A stretch of DNA of 64,000 nt, taken from contig FLMG01002493.1 in NCBI GenBank assembly GCA_900088475.1, positions 1 to 64,000 of the forward strand, in the 5' to 3' direction. Position 1 is the stretch's first letter; each line of letters opens with the position of its first letter. The notes under the pieces were generated by a model. It saw only the letters and a list, made by a program, of their open reading frames with translations. It ran no database searches and was not told the DNA's origin. The stretch is from Hyphochytrium catenoides (Eukaryota > Sar > Hyphochytriomycetes > Hyphochytriales > Hyphochytriaceae). Below are positions 10,925 to 22,269 of this stretch, one piece after another. Position numbers and translations under genes: made by a program.

Positions 10925-12775
10925 ATGGCTTCGGACGCCGGGAGTGGAAGGTCGTCGTTCACATGGCTCGTATGGCTGGCAGGAGCAATGTTTGCTGGGT
11001 CTATGCTGGCTGCGTATGTGCCACTTGCTGTTCGACTATCGGCATCGAAAACCCGGATTATGAGCCTTTTTGGATGCGGTTTGCTTGTGGGCGTCGCGTT
11101 GATCGTCGTCATTCCGGAAGGGGTGTCGGTCGTCATGAGTGCAAGCGCAGAATCCGCCCATCTCGCATCAAACCATCAGCCACTGGGCAAGCCTCCTTCT
11201 GCTATTGCTTCAGGTAGTCAGACAGATCATGAAGAGCATCACGAAGAAGAGGAATCTGCAGCGACGATTGTCGGAGTGTCACTAGCTGCTGGGTTCATTT
11301 TGCAGCTCATCGTAGACCAGATTAGCTCGTCGCATGCTGGACACTCGCATGGTCACCCTATGGGTAAGAAGAACGGTGGACACTATCGCCAGCTTCCAAG
11401 TGAAGGCTATGAAGAGACAGGAGAGGTTGCCCTGGAAATACACTCGGATCCAGACTTTCTAGGTGCTCCCAAAACAGCCAGCGTCTCGAGAGAGGATCAA
11501 CTGCACAAGCGTGACACCAGCTTTGGTGCTTTTATAGGTAAGGGCCAGGGCCAGGAAGGTGTATCTCAGCCCTACTCTATGTCGTGCACGAGCTAATGCT
11601 TTTGTCAATCATCTATCCTTTGGGTCGTTTGGATCTTGGATGGGCTCCACCTCGGGCTCTTCGAGGCTATACCTCCTCCTCGTGGCTCTCTGTCCTATCA
11701 TCTTCCTCACTCTGGTGGTTTTGTCATCTCCTGTGTCATACACTTACTTCTATCCCATTTACCGCTTTAACTTTGCCATGTTGCAGGCCTCCTGGTGCAT
11801 GCTGCTGCAGATGGCATTGCCTTAGGAGCTTCCTCCCTTTCAGACTCCTCCTCCTTGGGCGCAGTCGTATTCCTTGCAGGTAACTAGATCAAGACTGGCG
11901 ATAGCGCTCAAAAGGAGTCCACCAACCATCTACGTCTGACGCTGATGTGTTTCTATCTCCACTCCCTCTTGCGTATCCTCTAACCTAGTGATGCTCCATA
12001 AGATGCCAGCAGCGTTCGGTCTGACATCCTTCTTCATGGCGGCGGGAGTCACTCGACCCAAAAGTAAGCGGAGCGTTTCTCACACTTTCTGGTGTGCAGT
12101 TCTCCTTCATAACTCTTCCCTTTCAGTTCTAGTTTGGAATTTGATGCCTGCATTCCACCTCAAGATCTCCGTTGCCTTCGGTTTCCTCTCTCTCTTTCTC
12201 TCTCTCTCTTTTTCTCTGTCTCTTTCTTTGTTCTTTTCCTGAGCACAACTTTGCCCTATTTGAACTTCTAGGACAATGCATCCTCTTCTTCTTGTACTTT
12301 GTTTATCAGTGCCTTGTGTCCTCACCACTATCTTTCCTCTGTCCACAAAGTCCTATTCTACGCATTGCTCTTTTCAGCCTCGGCTCCTCTCGCCGCAATG
12401 TTGACCTATGGAGTTGTGAAGTTGGGATTAGTCAAAGGAGACTCAAAGGAAAGCATTGGTGCACTGTTACTCTTCTCCGGAGGTGCGACCTTAGGTCTTC
12501 TGCTTACGCTCTATATTTGAACTATGTCCTCTCTCCCTCCATAGCGTGCCTGCCACCATAGTCTCTCCTTGTTCCCCTCATCATTTCTTTCGATGGCCTT
12601 TTGCGTTTAAGAAGCTAAGCCCTCTTCGGATTTAGGTACATTCCTATATGTTGCCACCTGTCATGTCTTGCCAGAGGTGACTGCGCATGAGAAGCCGCTA
12701 AAGCTCAAGAGTCTGTCAGTGTTGATTTTGGGAATTGTAGCACCACTTCTTCTGCACGGGCATGACGACCACTGA
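10925..12775 (+). CDS. ZIP-family zinc/iron transporter, ZIP9 (SLC39A9)-like
   Basis: This is a ZIP metal importer that moves Zn(2+) or Fe(2+) into the cytosol from outside or from the secretory pathway. Five exons (10925-11537, 11787-11879, 11989-12063, 12351-12482, 12636-12775) join in frame to 350 residues. TM1-TM2 lie at residues ~12-65 and TM3 near 118-136. TM4 holds the metal-site motif HAAADGIALG and TM5 the motif MLHKMPAAFG, both diagnostic of the ZIP9 branch. The last exons read LLFSGGTFLYVATCHVLPEV and end LLHGHDDH. The loop before TM3 is rich in His and Glu (HEEHHEEEE), and a second His cluster, HAGHSHGH, follows it; these are probable metal-sensing segments. Intron 3 contains a short CT tract. 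The gene runs tail to tail with the diflavin reductase, 185 bp apart. Confidence 0.93.
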
Positions 12776-12960
12776 CTGACGCATGGCCCATCAACCATTT
12801 GCTCCTCAGCTGGCGGGTTAGCGCCGCTATTTACCTCTAGATGTCCGTATGTATTGTCTATCCCACGGCTACTATTCTCTAGCTATCACTTTCTGAAAAA
12901 AGTTTATTCAAATGGCGCTTCACATGCATAGCTCTGTCGACGACGCTGCGGAGTTCGATA

Positions 12961-15550
12961 CTAGAACCAAACGTCCCGCTGATAGCGTTGTCCCTCGGCC
13001 ATCTTTCTCAGATAGTCTTTCGCATACTCAAGGTCGGAGTTGCCGCTCTGCTTCCCTATCAGCTCTAGTAAGGCTAGCTCAACGTCCCCTGCCATGTGTA
13101 GAGCATCACCACAAACATAGAATGCAGCGCCTGCTTCCAAGAGTGCCCAAAGTTTACTCTGTATCTCAGGCTGCCGAATCTTGTCTTGTACGTAGACTTT
13201 TGGTCCTTGATCTCGAGAGAAGGCTGTCTGAAGGGCGATGAGCTTCTCTCTTTCCCACCTTTCCAGTTCTTCTCGATAAAGATAGTCTCTTTCCTTGTTA
13301 CGGCAGCCAAAAAATAGAATTTGGTATAGACCCATGTCCTTCTTTCCTTCGTTCGGCTTCTGCAGCCCACCTACTGCAGCCTGCAGTATGGTGCGGTGCT
13401 GGATGAAGGCCCTAAACGGCGCGAGTCCTGTTCCTGGTCCCACCATAATTATAGGCGTATCCAACGATGTAGGCAGGCGGAAGTCAGGGTTCCTATGTAC
13501 ATATACAAGGCAGTGTTCTCCCAGGGTTCTAGCTGCTAGGTAGTTTGAACAGACGCCTCTGCGAAGAATGGGTAAAGGGCCCTGTTCTTTCTCTTCGTAT
13601 TGAAGCACAGCTACCGTGATGCTCACCCGAGCCGGATGAGAGAGAGGCGAGGAGGATATTGAATAGAGGCGAGGCTGCAACTGCCGCAAATGCTGCAACA
13701 TAGACTTATAGGGGAATGTCTCCAGAGAGACGCTTTCTCGAACCTCTGAAAGGACCTCCCCGAGTCTATGACTTCTCAGATACTTCGCTAACCCTTCGTT
13801 TGTCTTGACTGAGAGTCCCCCAGACTTTATAAGACGGCAAATTTCATGATATGCCAATCCCATCTGGACCAGCCAATCAGCAAGAAAGGAAAGAAGAGAT
13901 GGCTTGAGATTCTGCAGTTCATAGCAGGATGACAGAGCAGCTTTAAGACTGATTTCTGAAGGCCTTTCCTCATCCTCCGCAAATGGGGTTATAAACCACT
14001 TAGGGGAGGGCACCATTTCCTCTCCTGTTCTTCCCAGCGCGTGCAGGACCTGACAAACTTCCTCCTCATCATTGTAAGGGTAGACACCCAGCGCATCCCC
14101 AGGCAGATACTCCAAACCGCTTGGACCGGCATCCGGCGTCTCCCCCGATGAGTCAGGTGACAGGGAGAACTCAATGTGGAACGTCACCTTATCTCTTAAA
14201 GCATCCTCACCAACGCACAGGTTATACTTGGCCACTATGGGAGCTTTGTAGGGTCTGTTCTTTCCATACATGTTTCTATCTTTCCGGCTACCCTTTCCGC
14301 CCGCTGCCGTACCAGCAACAAAGTGCACTGGAAGGGGATTCTGGCTCGTGTTCGTCTTCTCCAGCTTCAACGTGGGGAGCTTCTCTACTATCTCGCCCAT
14401 CCAGGAGTTTATCACATCCCAATCTTCCTGATCTACATCTGCGCGAGTAAAGAAGCGGTTCGCCCCAAGTCGCTCAAGCTGAAGGTCAAAGTCTCTTCCG
14501 CATTTGCAGAAGTGCGTGTAGTTGCTGTCGCCTAGTGCCAAGACAGAGAAGCGAAGGGAAGAGAGTAAAGAAGGAGATAGGCTGCAATCATGCAGTTGGT
14601 CATAAAAATCCCGCGCGTCAGGTGGCGGGACCCCATCGCCCTGGGTTGAGACAAACACTAAAGCGCATTGCTTGGTAAGCACGTCTCGGTGCAGATCAGC
14701 TTCTTTCATGTCTAGGAGTAAGGGGCGGTAATCAGAGGCAAGAAGTTTCTCTTGCATCTTCTCTGCGAGCTCTCGGCTGAAGCCGTATTCTGTTCCATAG
14801 AGAAGAAGAATGGTAGCTCGAGCCTTGTCCTCATGCGTTCCTTCGCTCTCTTTCCTAGCATTTCCCTTCTTACTAGTCTGTCGAGAGTGAAGTCACATTA
14901 GACACTCATTCCGTTCTTGGTGGCAAATTGTACGTCTTCTTTTCTCCCTCCTTTCTTCACGCTAGGCTCGTGGTCACCCAGGGTGAATGATAGGTAATCG
15001 CCAGAAAAGGGAACGAGGAGATCGAGAGAGAGAAGGACAGATAGAGACAAATGTAGCTGAGAGTCAAAGGGACAAGATAGCAGAGAGCGATGGACGATGT
15101 TCGAGTGGTGAGGACATCACTTACGCCTTCTACTTGACTGGCTACTCCAGCGGCATCTCCACTTCTCACGTATGCATCAAAAGATGTTCCTCGAACGTTA
15201 GGTTTACCAGCAGGCTTTCCTCCACTTCCGGTCTTCAGGAAGGCCTCAAAACTTGTCGAAGGCTTAGCCTTGCTTGAGGTGTGCGAGGAAGGAGCACTGC
15301 GGATGCTTTTGTCCTTGACGAAGTCATCGAAGCTGGTTCCTAGCCATACATTCCACGAAACGAGGAGGAGGATAAGAGAAGAGGGAAAGGAACAACAGAC
15401 ACTTTACGTACCAGCAGCGGCAGCCTTTCCTGGAGCATTTGCCGATGAAAGCAGCGCCCGAAGGACAAAGCACAGTGAGACGACGATCAAAGCCGTGGAG
15501 AAGGGACCTAGGCAGGCAACACAAGGACCATCTTCCGATGCATTCATCAT
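12961..15550 (-). CDS. Membrane-anchored NADPH diflavin reductase (cytochrome P450 reductase-like)
   Basis: The protein transfers electrons from NADPH through FAD and FMN to haem or other redox partners, typically cytochromes P450 at the ER. Three exons (15412-15550, 15125-15339, 12961-14877) join in phase to about 756 residues. Residues ~17-34 (FSTALIVVSLCFVLRALL) form an N-terminal anchor. Residues 47-118 are a hydrophilic linker with three TSF-type motifs. The FMN domain starts TILLLYGTEYGFS and has VFVSTQGDGVPPPDARDF. The FAD part has RLYSISSSPLSHPARV and GVCSNYLA. The NADPH part has MVGPGTGLAPFRAFIQHR, FFGCRNKERDYLY, FYVCGDALHMAGDV and the C-terminal aromatic WF after QRYQRDV, as in P450 reductases. 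The GVCSNYL box also recalls sulfite-reductase flavoproteins, so the partner is uncertain. Human POR is ~680 residues; the excess is the linker and insertions. Confidence 0.9.
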
Positions 15551-17034
15551 TCTTTCTGCCTAACCTCTTTACTTTCTGCCCTAATCTCGTCCACCACCTC
15601 GAGAGCACCTACCCGGCCGCTGAGTGATGGACCGGGTCCTCGGCACCGCTTCTGCTGGACACCAAGCGAGGTTCTCCGCGCCTTTACCTTGCGCCCCCGA
15701 TAACGTGCCCGAGTATTCTTCCAGCGGCAGACCTGACTGCAAAGCCCTAACTAGTCATAGAAAACTGTTGATCCCTTGAGGCACAAGGACGAGAGGCGTG
15801 CGTGCAGAAGAAGAAGAGCGCTTTACAAGGAAAAGATCAGTAAAGAAAGATCATAAGAATCTTTCAAGATCTTCTTTCAAAGACTCGACTGGGTATATGA
15901 TGTACACTCTAGCACCACTACTATTATTAGAGTTAGATAGTTATTTCCATGATATACCCCTTGTGTCATCATCTTACTACGACCACTCGGGCTCGCATCG
16001 TATTGCGAGGAGAAGATGTGAAGCTGTGAAGACGAGACCACAGGGCGCCTGTCTCCTGTCTTCTTCTCTCTTTAATGGCCTGGTGGGATGCGGGTCTGCA
16101 GGCAGAAAGGTCACCCTCATAGATGGGCTAAGACACATGGATCTTTGTTGGGTCGTCCTGTCTCAGTCTCTACGTAACTTTGAGAAGGGCATTCATTATT
16201 GTTTGGAATGCATCAGCAACTTGGATGGGAACTGGTAGTAGAACTACAGGATGATGAGGCTGAAAGGGCATAAAGAAGGGCAGATGCCGCAACTTCCCTT
16301 ATGTTCTTACAGAGGACAGAGTGCTCTAGGACAGACTTATCTTGGACTATAAGTTAAAGAAAGACTGCCAAATCTAGGACCTTCTATCTGGCCTACCCCT
16401 CCTAGCTAGAGCGAGAACGTGAACACCATCCTTCTTCCACAGGTAGTTCTATCATTCTTCCTCTTCTAATGACAAAGAAGGTCCTTTGCTACTTCTATGT
16501 TGTCTCACTAAGCAGTGATTAGCAGAGACAGATCAATCAACCTTCGGCGCTTCAGCAGCAGCATCTCCTTCACAAGAAATCAGCAGAAGAACGAGAGATC
16601 GTAGAACAGCTAGTGGAAGATTTAAAGACTGCAGCATTGGAGAAGGTTCCTCCTCCTGTTGCTTGCCCACCCAGCAGTGTCATCAATGACTGTGAAGCAG
16701 CAGAGAGAGAACGAGAACGAAAGATACGCCTCCAATGTCCAAAACGTGAGCTATACGGGATATGACTTTACAATGTCAATAATAATCAACTCGTTCGTGA
16801 CATTATCAGTAATAAAGTAAGACAGAGGCGATGACGAAGGATCCGTTCTTTCTGGTCTTCTTTTTTTCTAGGATTTCTCTTCTGCAGATTATGAAGTTGA
16901 GCGCCGCCGTCACCAACCTCACAGACAGAGTTTCTTATTGGCATTCACCGTCTCTTGACCGGCGCGTAAGTCATCCCAGGAAAGAGCAGGACGACTTGCC
17001 ACCGAGAGCAGCTGCTGCCTTGATCTTAGGTAGA
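15551..17034. other. Divergent intergenic region with one coding-like remnant
   Basis: The region lies between the diflavin reductase start (minus) and the reductase-family gene (plus), so it should contain two promoters. I recognise no complete gene. A frame at 15798-16238 (plus) is Arg/Ser-rich and unlike any family. Another at 16523-16765 (plus) is noted separately. Exon sequence of the downstream gene may begin near 16888 (ATG AAG TTG), which would add a 5' extension. Confidence 0.45.
16523..16765 (+). other. Open stretch with protein-like composition, possible remnant
   Basis: An 80-codon open stretch has no ATG at its beginning. It reads as Gln-rich, then Glu/Arg-rich and helical (SAEEREIVEQLVEDLKTAAL), then a Pro/Cys turn and a basic end (ERERERKIRLQCPKRELYGI). 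The amphipathic helical pattern is more protein-like than its surroundings. It could be an exon, a decayed gene or a transposon remnant. No family is recognised. Confidence 0.2.
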
Positions 17035-18602
17035 ATGTTTGCGGTCATTGTTATTCTGGCAGCAGTCGCCCTCGGCCTGGCCGTTCGTGCGTACTACAAG
17101 GCGCTTAACCCGGTCTACCCTGTCGGACAGGTGGGTCTCCGCCTTCTTTTGATGTTTGTCTCCACCACTCCTACCAGATGGTTGCCCACTATCCTGACTC
17201 ATTATAACCATTGCTTTGCCGGCTTCTAATGCTTTCTTATGAGTAGGTAGCGAAGAATGGCAAGTACAAGGACGAGAAGCTTCCCGAAGGCGTTTACCAT
17301 GCTGCCGTAGTCGGTGCTGGCCCTTCAGGCTCGACGCTGGGGCACTTCGCTGCAAAGGAAGGAGCCAAAATTGCGTTATTAGAGAAGAAGCAATTCCCTA
17401 GGGACAAGTATTGCGGCGATGCAGTTTGCACTCCAGCCATCAGGATTCTTGAGGAAATGGGCGTTATGCAGGAGCTGATTGCCAATGATGAGGCCAAGTT
17501 CGCTGATGCTGGAGGGTTTGTCAGCCCCATCGGCAGGAGTTACATCGGCGCTTCGAAGCAGAAGCTTGGTGAAGCTGCGGCTTGCGCCGTTAAGCGCATT
17601 CATCTTGATGAGCGGATTGCCAGAAGCGCTCAGCGCAAGGGTGCCGACCTCATTGAAAACTATGACGTCGTGGATGCCAAGTTTGACGCTGGTGCTGGAC
17701 TATGGACGATCTTTGCAGCAGACGGGCGAGAGACGAAGGCCCGTATGCTCATTTGTGCTGATGGCGCCCAATCAAAGCTTGGAATGAAGCTTGGCTACGT
17801 CACAGAGCCTCCTCGTGGCGTCTGCAGTCGGGCTTATGTCGAGGGCGGCACCCATAACACTCAGTTCGATGGTGTTTGCTTCTATCAGAAGGAATCTCTG
17901 CCAGGATACAGCGCAATCTTCAGGCATCCTAAGGATGAGCTAAACTATTGCTACTATTTGATTCCTTGTGACAACAAGGACGGAAAGGGTCTCGCGAAGG
18001 ACGGTTGGTGCGGCGATGTCACAGAGGCCGATCTACCCCGCCTCCACAATGAAGCCATCAAGAAAGATCCCTTCATCAGTCGTGCACTCGGGCCTAATGC
18101 TAAGATTGAAAGGATGAAGGCAGCTTCTCTCCGACTCGGCTCTCAAGGCGTTAAGACTTCTTATGACGATCACCTGCTGCTGATTGGAGATGCTGCTGGG
18201 CACATTGATCCTTTGACGGGAGAGGGAATCCACACCGCCATCATGGGTGGTAAGGCTGCCGCCGCAACTTTGTTGGAAATGATCAAGGAAGGAGACTACT
18301 CTGCCCGTTCTACCAAAGTTTGGGAAGACCGCTGGATCAGTCTGTTCGGACACGACTTCTACCTCTCCTCTAAGGGTGCAGAGCTCCTATACAAGTTCCC
18401 AATACTTCTCGATGCATGCGCTTCGGAAATGGAGAGGAAAGGTGATGCTATGATGGCCAAGTGGGCGGAGGTGATGACTGGAATGCAGCCTAAGACTTAC
18501 TTTTTAAGGCCTGAGAATGCCGCGCCGATGGCTATCGCTGTCATCAGAGAGGCATTCGAGCAGTACATTCTGGGTAAGAAGAGCACCTATTATAGCCAAT
18601 GA
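17035..18602 (+). CDS. Geranylgeranyl-reductase-family FAD-dependent oxidoreductase
   Basis: The family uses FAD and NAD(P)H to reduce isoprenoid double bonds: the geranylgeranyl side chain of chlorophyll and tocopherol in phototrophs, or polyprenyl lipids elsewhere. Two exons (17035-17130, 17247-18602) give 483 residues. The N-terminus is a hydrophobic anchor (MFAVIVILAAVALGLAVRAY). The FAD-binding glycine motif is AAVVGAGPSGSTLGHFAAKE, then FPRDKYCGDAVCTPAIRI with the conserved CG pair. The second FAD motif is LLIGDAAGHIDPLTGEGIHT, with AIMGGKAAA after it. The C-terminal domain is complete to a natural stop. An alternative first ATG at 16888 would add residues if an upstream intron ending near 17030 is not removed. 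A signal-anchor start rather than a plastid transit peptide leaves the location and true substrate open. Confidence 0.88.
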
Positions 18603-19215
18603 CCCAGCCCAGTTAGCTAGACAGCAGCTTGAGACAGCAGTCCATGTATGTCTGGCACTCTATAAAAAGATAAGAAAGGTCAGACATTTGAAGATGAAGG
18701 AGAGATCATCAGAGGCGATAATCTTCGTTCTAAAAGCTTCGGATTGGTTGTCCTCTCAAACAAAGAATTGCTTTTGCAATACTTGAACCTTAAAGACCCT
18801 GTATGCTTTACATTATGGACAACTAAGTTTACTTATTAATGTCAACTAAGACTAGGAGAGTTATCCATAAAGGTACTTACCGAGTTAACCCGGTTAAGAG
18901 GTGCTTTAAATGTTGAATGCTTCTTTCTGACGTCAAACAAATTCTGATGGCCGAATGCTGTTGACAGACGGCCTCATTGGTGCTTTGGCCGTCGGGATTG
19001 AGCGCCTCGCCGTCCTCAGTTCTCGCACAACAGAACTCCTTGAAGAAGCAAAAGCTCTATTACGGAGAGGTTCCCACTAAGCGACTTCCTAGCGAGACAA
19101 GCTGGAGTCCAGGTTAAAGGGTGCGGACTGAATCGGGAGTGCCAGAAGTGCAGGACGCAGTCCGAAGCCCTGTTGATTTGAGCGATACTGGAGGAGCAGA
19201 GCTTTGAAAGATAAG
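18603..19215. other. Intergenic, with a possible hisD 5' exon
   Basis: The first part should be the 3' UTR of the reductase-family gene. At 18955-19069 (plus) an ATG-started frame reads MLLTDGLIGALAVGIERLAV and may be an N-terminal exon of the downstream histidinol dehydrogenase; see the finding. Nothing else is recognised. Confidence 0.4.
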
Positions 19216-22200
19216 ATGGGGATTCTGAAGACACTCTCACCCGAGGAGGTGAATGTACTGGACTTTGACCCTGTAGACCCAAAGGCCAAGGCTGATGCAG
19301 AAAGTGAGGCTTTCAGGCTGTCATGAGCCTCTGTCTCTTAGCTAACTGAATGATGTCTTAGAGATCCTCGGTGACCTCAAAAAGGGCGGAGAGGCGACGC
19401 TGATCCAATATGGAGTCCGCTTTGGTGATCTCAAGGAAGGTAAGTCCTCAAGTCATTCTCTGCCAGCGACGCGGAGCTGTTTTACTGACGAAGGTGCTTG
19501 GGGTTCCTGATCTGTCCTTTAACCTACGGCAGGTGATCCCTACATCATCCACAAGGAAGAGCTTCAAATAGCCTTCAACCAGCTACCCGAGGTGAGTCCT
19601 TATGGGAGTATTAATGAGGTGCAAAGCAACTATCAGCTGTGTGACGCGACGCTTCGATTGGCGCGTATGCTGGGTCAATTCCTGCCGATCTTTCTTGAGG
19701 CCATCCTCTCCCGTCGGTGCCATTTCTGTTTTGGTAAAGACTGGCTCATCAGATATGTTATGCATCCTTTTTTGTTTCTTAGAAATGTCTCCTGACCCCC
19801 CTTGATGCCTTCCTGATGCCTTCCTGGTTTCAAGCAGCACCTGTGATGTCTTGAGAACCGCCTCTTGGGGCGTTTGGTGCTGCCAGTAACCTTGATGTTC
19901 CTGCCTCTTAGGACCAGCGTCAGTTACTGCTACGAACGGCAGATAGAATCAGAATCTTTGCAGAGGATCAGCGGCAATCCATAAGAGAGACAGAAATAGA
20001 TATCCCAGGCGGCAGGGCAGGACAAAAGGTCGCTCCTATGGAGGTTGCAGGCTGTTATGCACCCGGCGGACGAGTGAGTGGTGACAACTGAAGTGATGGT
20101 TCCGGTCTGTTAGTCTCTATGCGTGCCGTTATATATCATATGTTATCTTGGGTATGCTATAGTCTCGGTATACTCTCTTTGCGGGGTTGGGCATCTCGTT
20201 GGCGGTCTCAGAGACTCCTGCATTATGATGGCCCTTTGGAATACCTGGGGGTGTTTGACTGAGTATGTTGGTCAGATGGCCATGCGCGATAGAACTACTA
20301 CTACTCCCTCTTTCTTCGCAGACTGCTTCTAACCCTGGTAACCCCCTTTGCCTCCTCTCTATTTTTCGTCTTATCTGTTCCCCCGACTCTGCCTTGCCAG
20401 TATCCATTGCCCTCGTCCGTCCTTATGACAGCGATCACGGCAAGAGTAGCTGGAGTAAAAACGGTAAGTGACTAAGACTTAGAGGTGTGGCCAGAGAAAG
20501 CCCTTGCCAGGCAAGTCTATGTTGCTAGACAGAAGAGTGCTTAGCTGATATCGTCAGCGCAGTGTCAACGTCCTTTTGAGGTAAAGCGGAGTGGAAGCTT
20601 ACTTTAGATTTGGCAGAGAGTCAGATCACGCAGGAATCGAAGGAAAAGAAGAGCTGCTAGGCTCTTGATTCAAGTGGAGCCTAATGCAGTTCGCTTTCTT
20701 AGGTGATTGTCGCCTCTCCAAGACCGGCAGAAATCACGAAGGCTGCCGCCTTCGTGGCTGAAGCCGACTTTTTATTAGCAGTCGGAGGTGCCCAAGCAGT
20801 TGGTGCTCTGGCATACGGGGTGGGTAAGGTACCCACCTGTGACATTATCGTGGGGCCAGGCAACATGTACGTAGCGAGGCTTCGCGGGGCTCACGGACGT
20901 TATCTGTGTCACGGAATTGTAGCCTCACCTTTGTGGTGTGCTGGGATGCTGATGTTGCCCATTTGGCACAATGCTAAGCCGTTCCAACCGCCAGAGAGCA
21001 GAGAGCGCTTATTTTTCCTTCTGATTCCTACCTTCTGCTGTAGAGTTCCAATGGTCGAGAGGGACACGTTGATCTTGTACCTGAGCACTACCTCGCTGAT
21101 TCCTTTATCATTCGTTTTGAGAACCTTGGATTCTCATCTCCTGCTCTGGATTGTCATTATGTAGGTGGGTCACTGCTGCCAAGTCTCTTGTAGCTGGTCG
21201 ATGCGCTATAGACATGCTGGCGGGACCCTCTGAATGTCTCGTTATAGCAGACGACTCGGCTGATGCAGCCGTAAGTATGTTGCGAGAGAGATGATTAGCG
21301 TACGCTGCTTAAGTAGCTAGGTCTGGTACTTCCCCACTGAGGGGTAAACTCCCAGTAGTGCATCTTCGGCTTTCGCGTCTACTATCTAAGCCCCACATTT
21401 CTCCCTTGTTTGGGTTTACGCAGGTAATTGCGGCGGACCTGCTGGCCCAGGCAGAGCATGATACTGCAGCCAGGCCTATCCTTGTCACCACGAGTAGAGA
21501 AATGATAGAAAAGGTGAATGAGGAGCTTGAGGGTCAGCTGCAGAGACTCGAAACAAGCAAGGTTGCAAGAGAAGCATGCAAACAGGTACGACAGGCCCTG
21601 TCTATCGCTGTTTGTCTACTGTGACTTCTAACCTCCAGTTGGTGATGATAGGGTTTTGCTGTTTTTTGTGGAGACATGGACTCGGCCATTTCTGTGGCCG
21701 ACAAGTTGGCACCAGAGCATCTAGAGGTAATACTCTCTCCATTAGTTTACTGGCCGCTATGGATTGACAGCTTCACTATCTACGTTATGCTGGTTAGGTT
21801 ATGACGGAGGACTCCCAAGCGGTGGCTGATAGGCTTAATCATTACGGTGGGCTCTTTATTGGCACTAACGCTGCGGAGGTAGATGACTCCACCTGAATCA
21901 CTCGACTTGTACCCTATACTCCAAGACTCCGTCCCCTCTCTCTCTCTCCTCGCTCTCGCAACCTCAAATATGTGGCATTCTGTTTAGGTACTGGGTGATT
22001 ATGGCGCTGGGCCAAATCATGTGCTTCCCACTGGAGGGACAGCACGGTACACTGGTGGACTCTCAGTCCACACCTTCCTAAGGTTACGCACGTGGATGCG
22101 CATTGATGATGCGAAGGCAGCGCAGCAGCTGGTACAGGATGCAGAAGCTTTAGCGAGGTAAGTTGAACCCTAGGACTGAGGAAAGCTTAAGTGTCTTATA

Positions 22201-22269
22201 TAGTCTGGCTGTAGGCTCGAGGGTTTGGAGGGCCATGCAAAGGCATCAGCGAAGCGGTTACGAGACTAA
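19216..22269 (+). CDS. Histidinol dehydrogenase (HisD type), multi-exon
   Basis: This zinc enzyme performs the last two NAD-dependent oxidations of histidine biosynthesis, L-histidinol to L-histidine. Eleven or more exons join in frame. It starts [20 protein letters not shown]. Exons give [52 protein letters not shown] and IIVGPGNM; the next exon (from about 21165) gives [30 protein letters not shown]. Zinc and catalytic residues are visible: Q and H in [12 protein letters not shown], the catalytic Glu-His in LAPEHLE, Asp in [16 protein letters not shown], and His in [11 protein letters not shown] near the end. The length (~430 residues) matches the family, and no HisI or HisE enzyme domain follows the HisD part. 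The ATG at 19216 is the conservative start. A frame from 18955 can be spliced in front and would add about 40 residues. Confidence 0.93.

Noticed and set aside
12961-14877. TAH18/NDOR1 cytosolic diflavin reductase
   Set aside because: The N-terminal exons supply a membrane helix, and the C-terminus ends QRYQRDVWF, closer to P450 reductases. NDOR1 proteins lack the anchor and end differently, as I recall.
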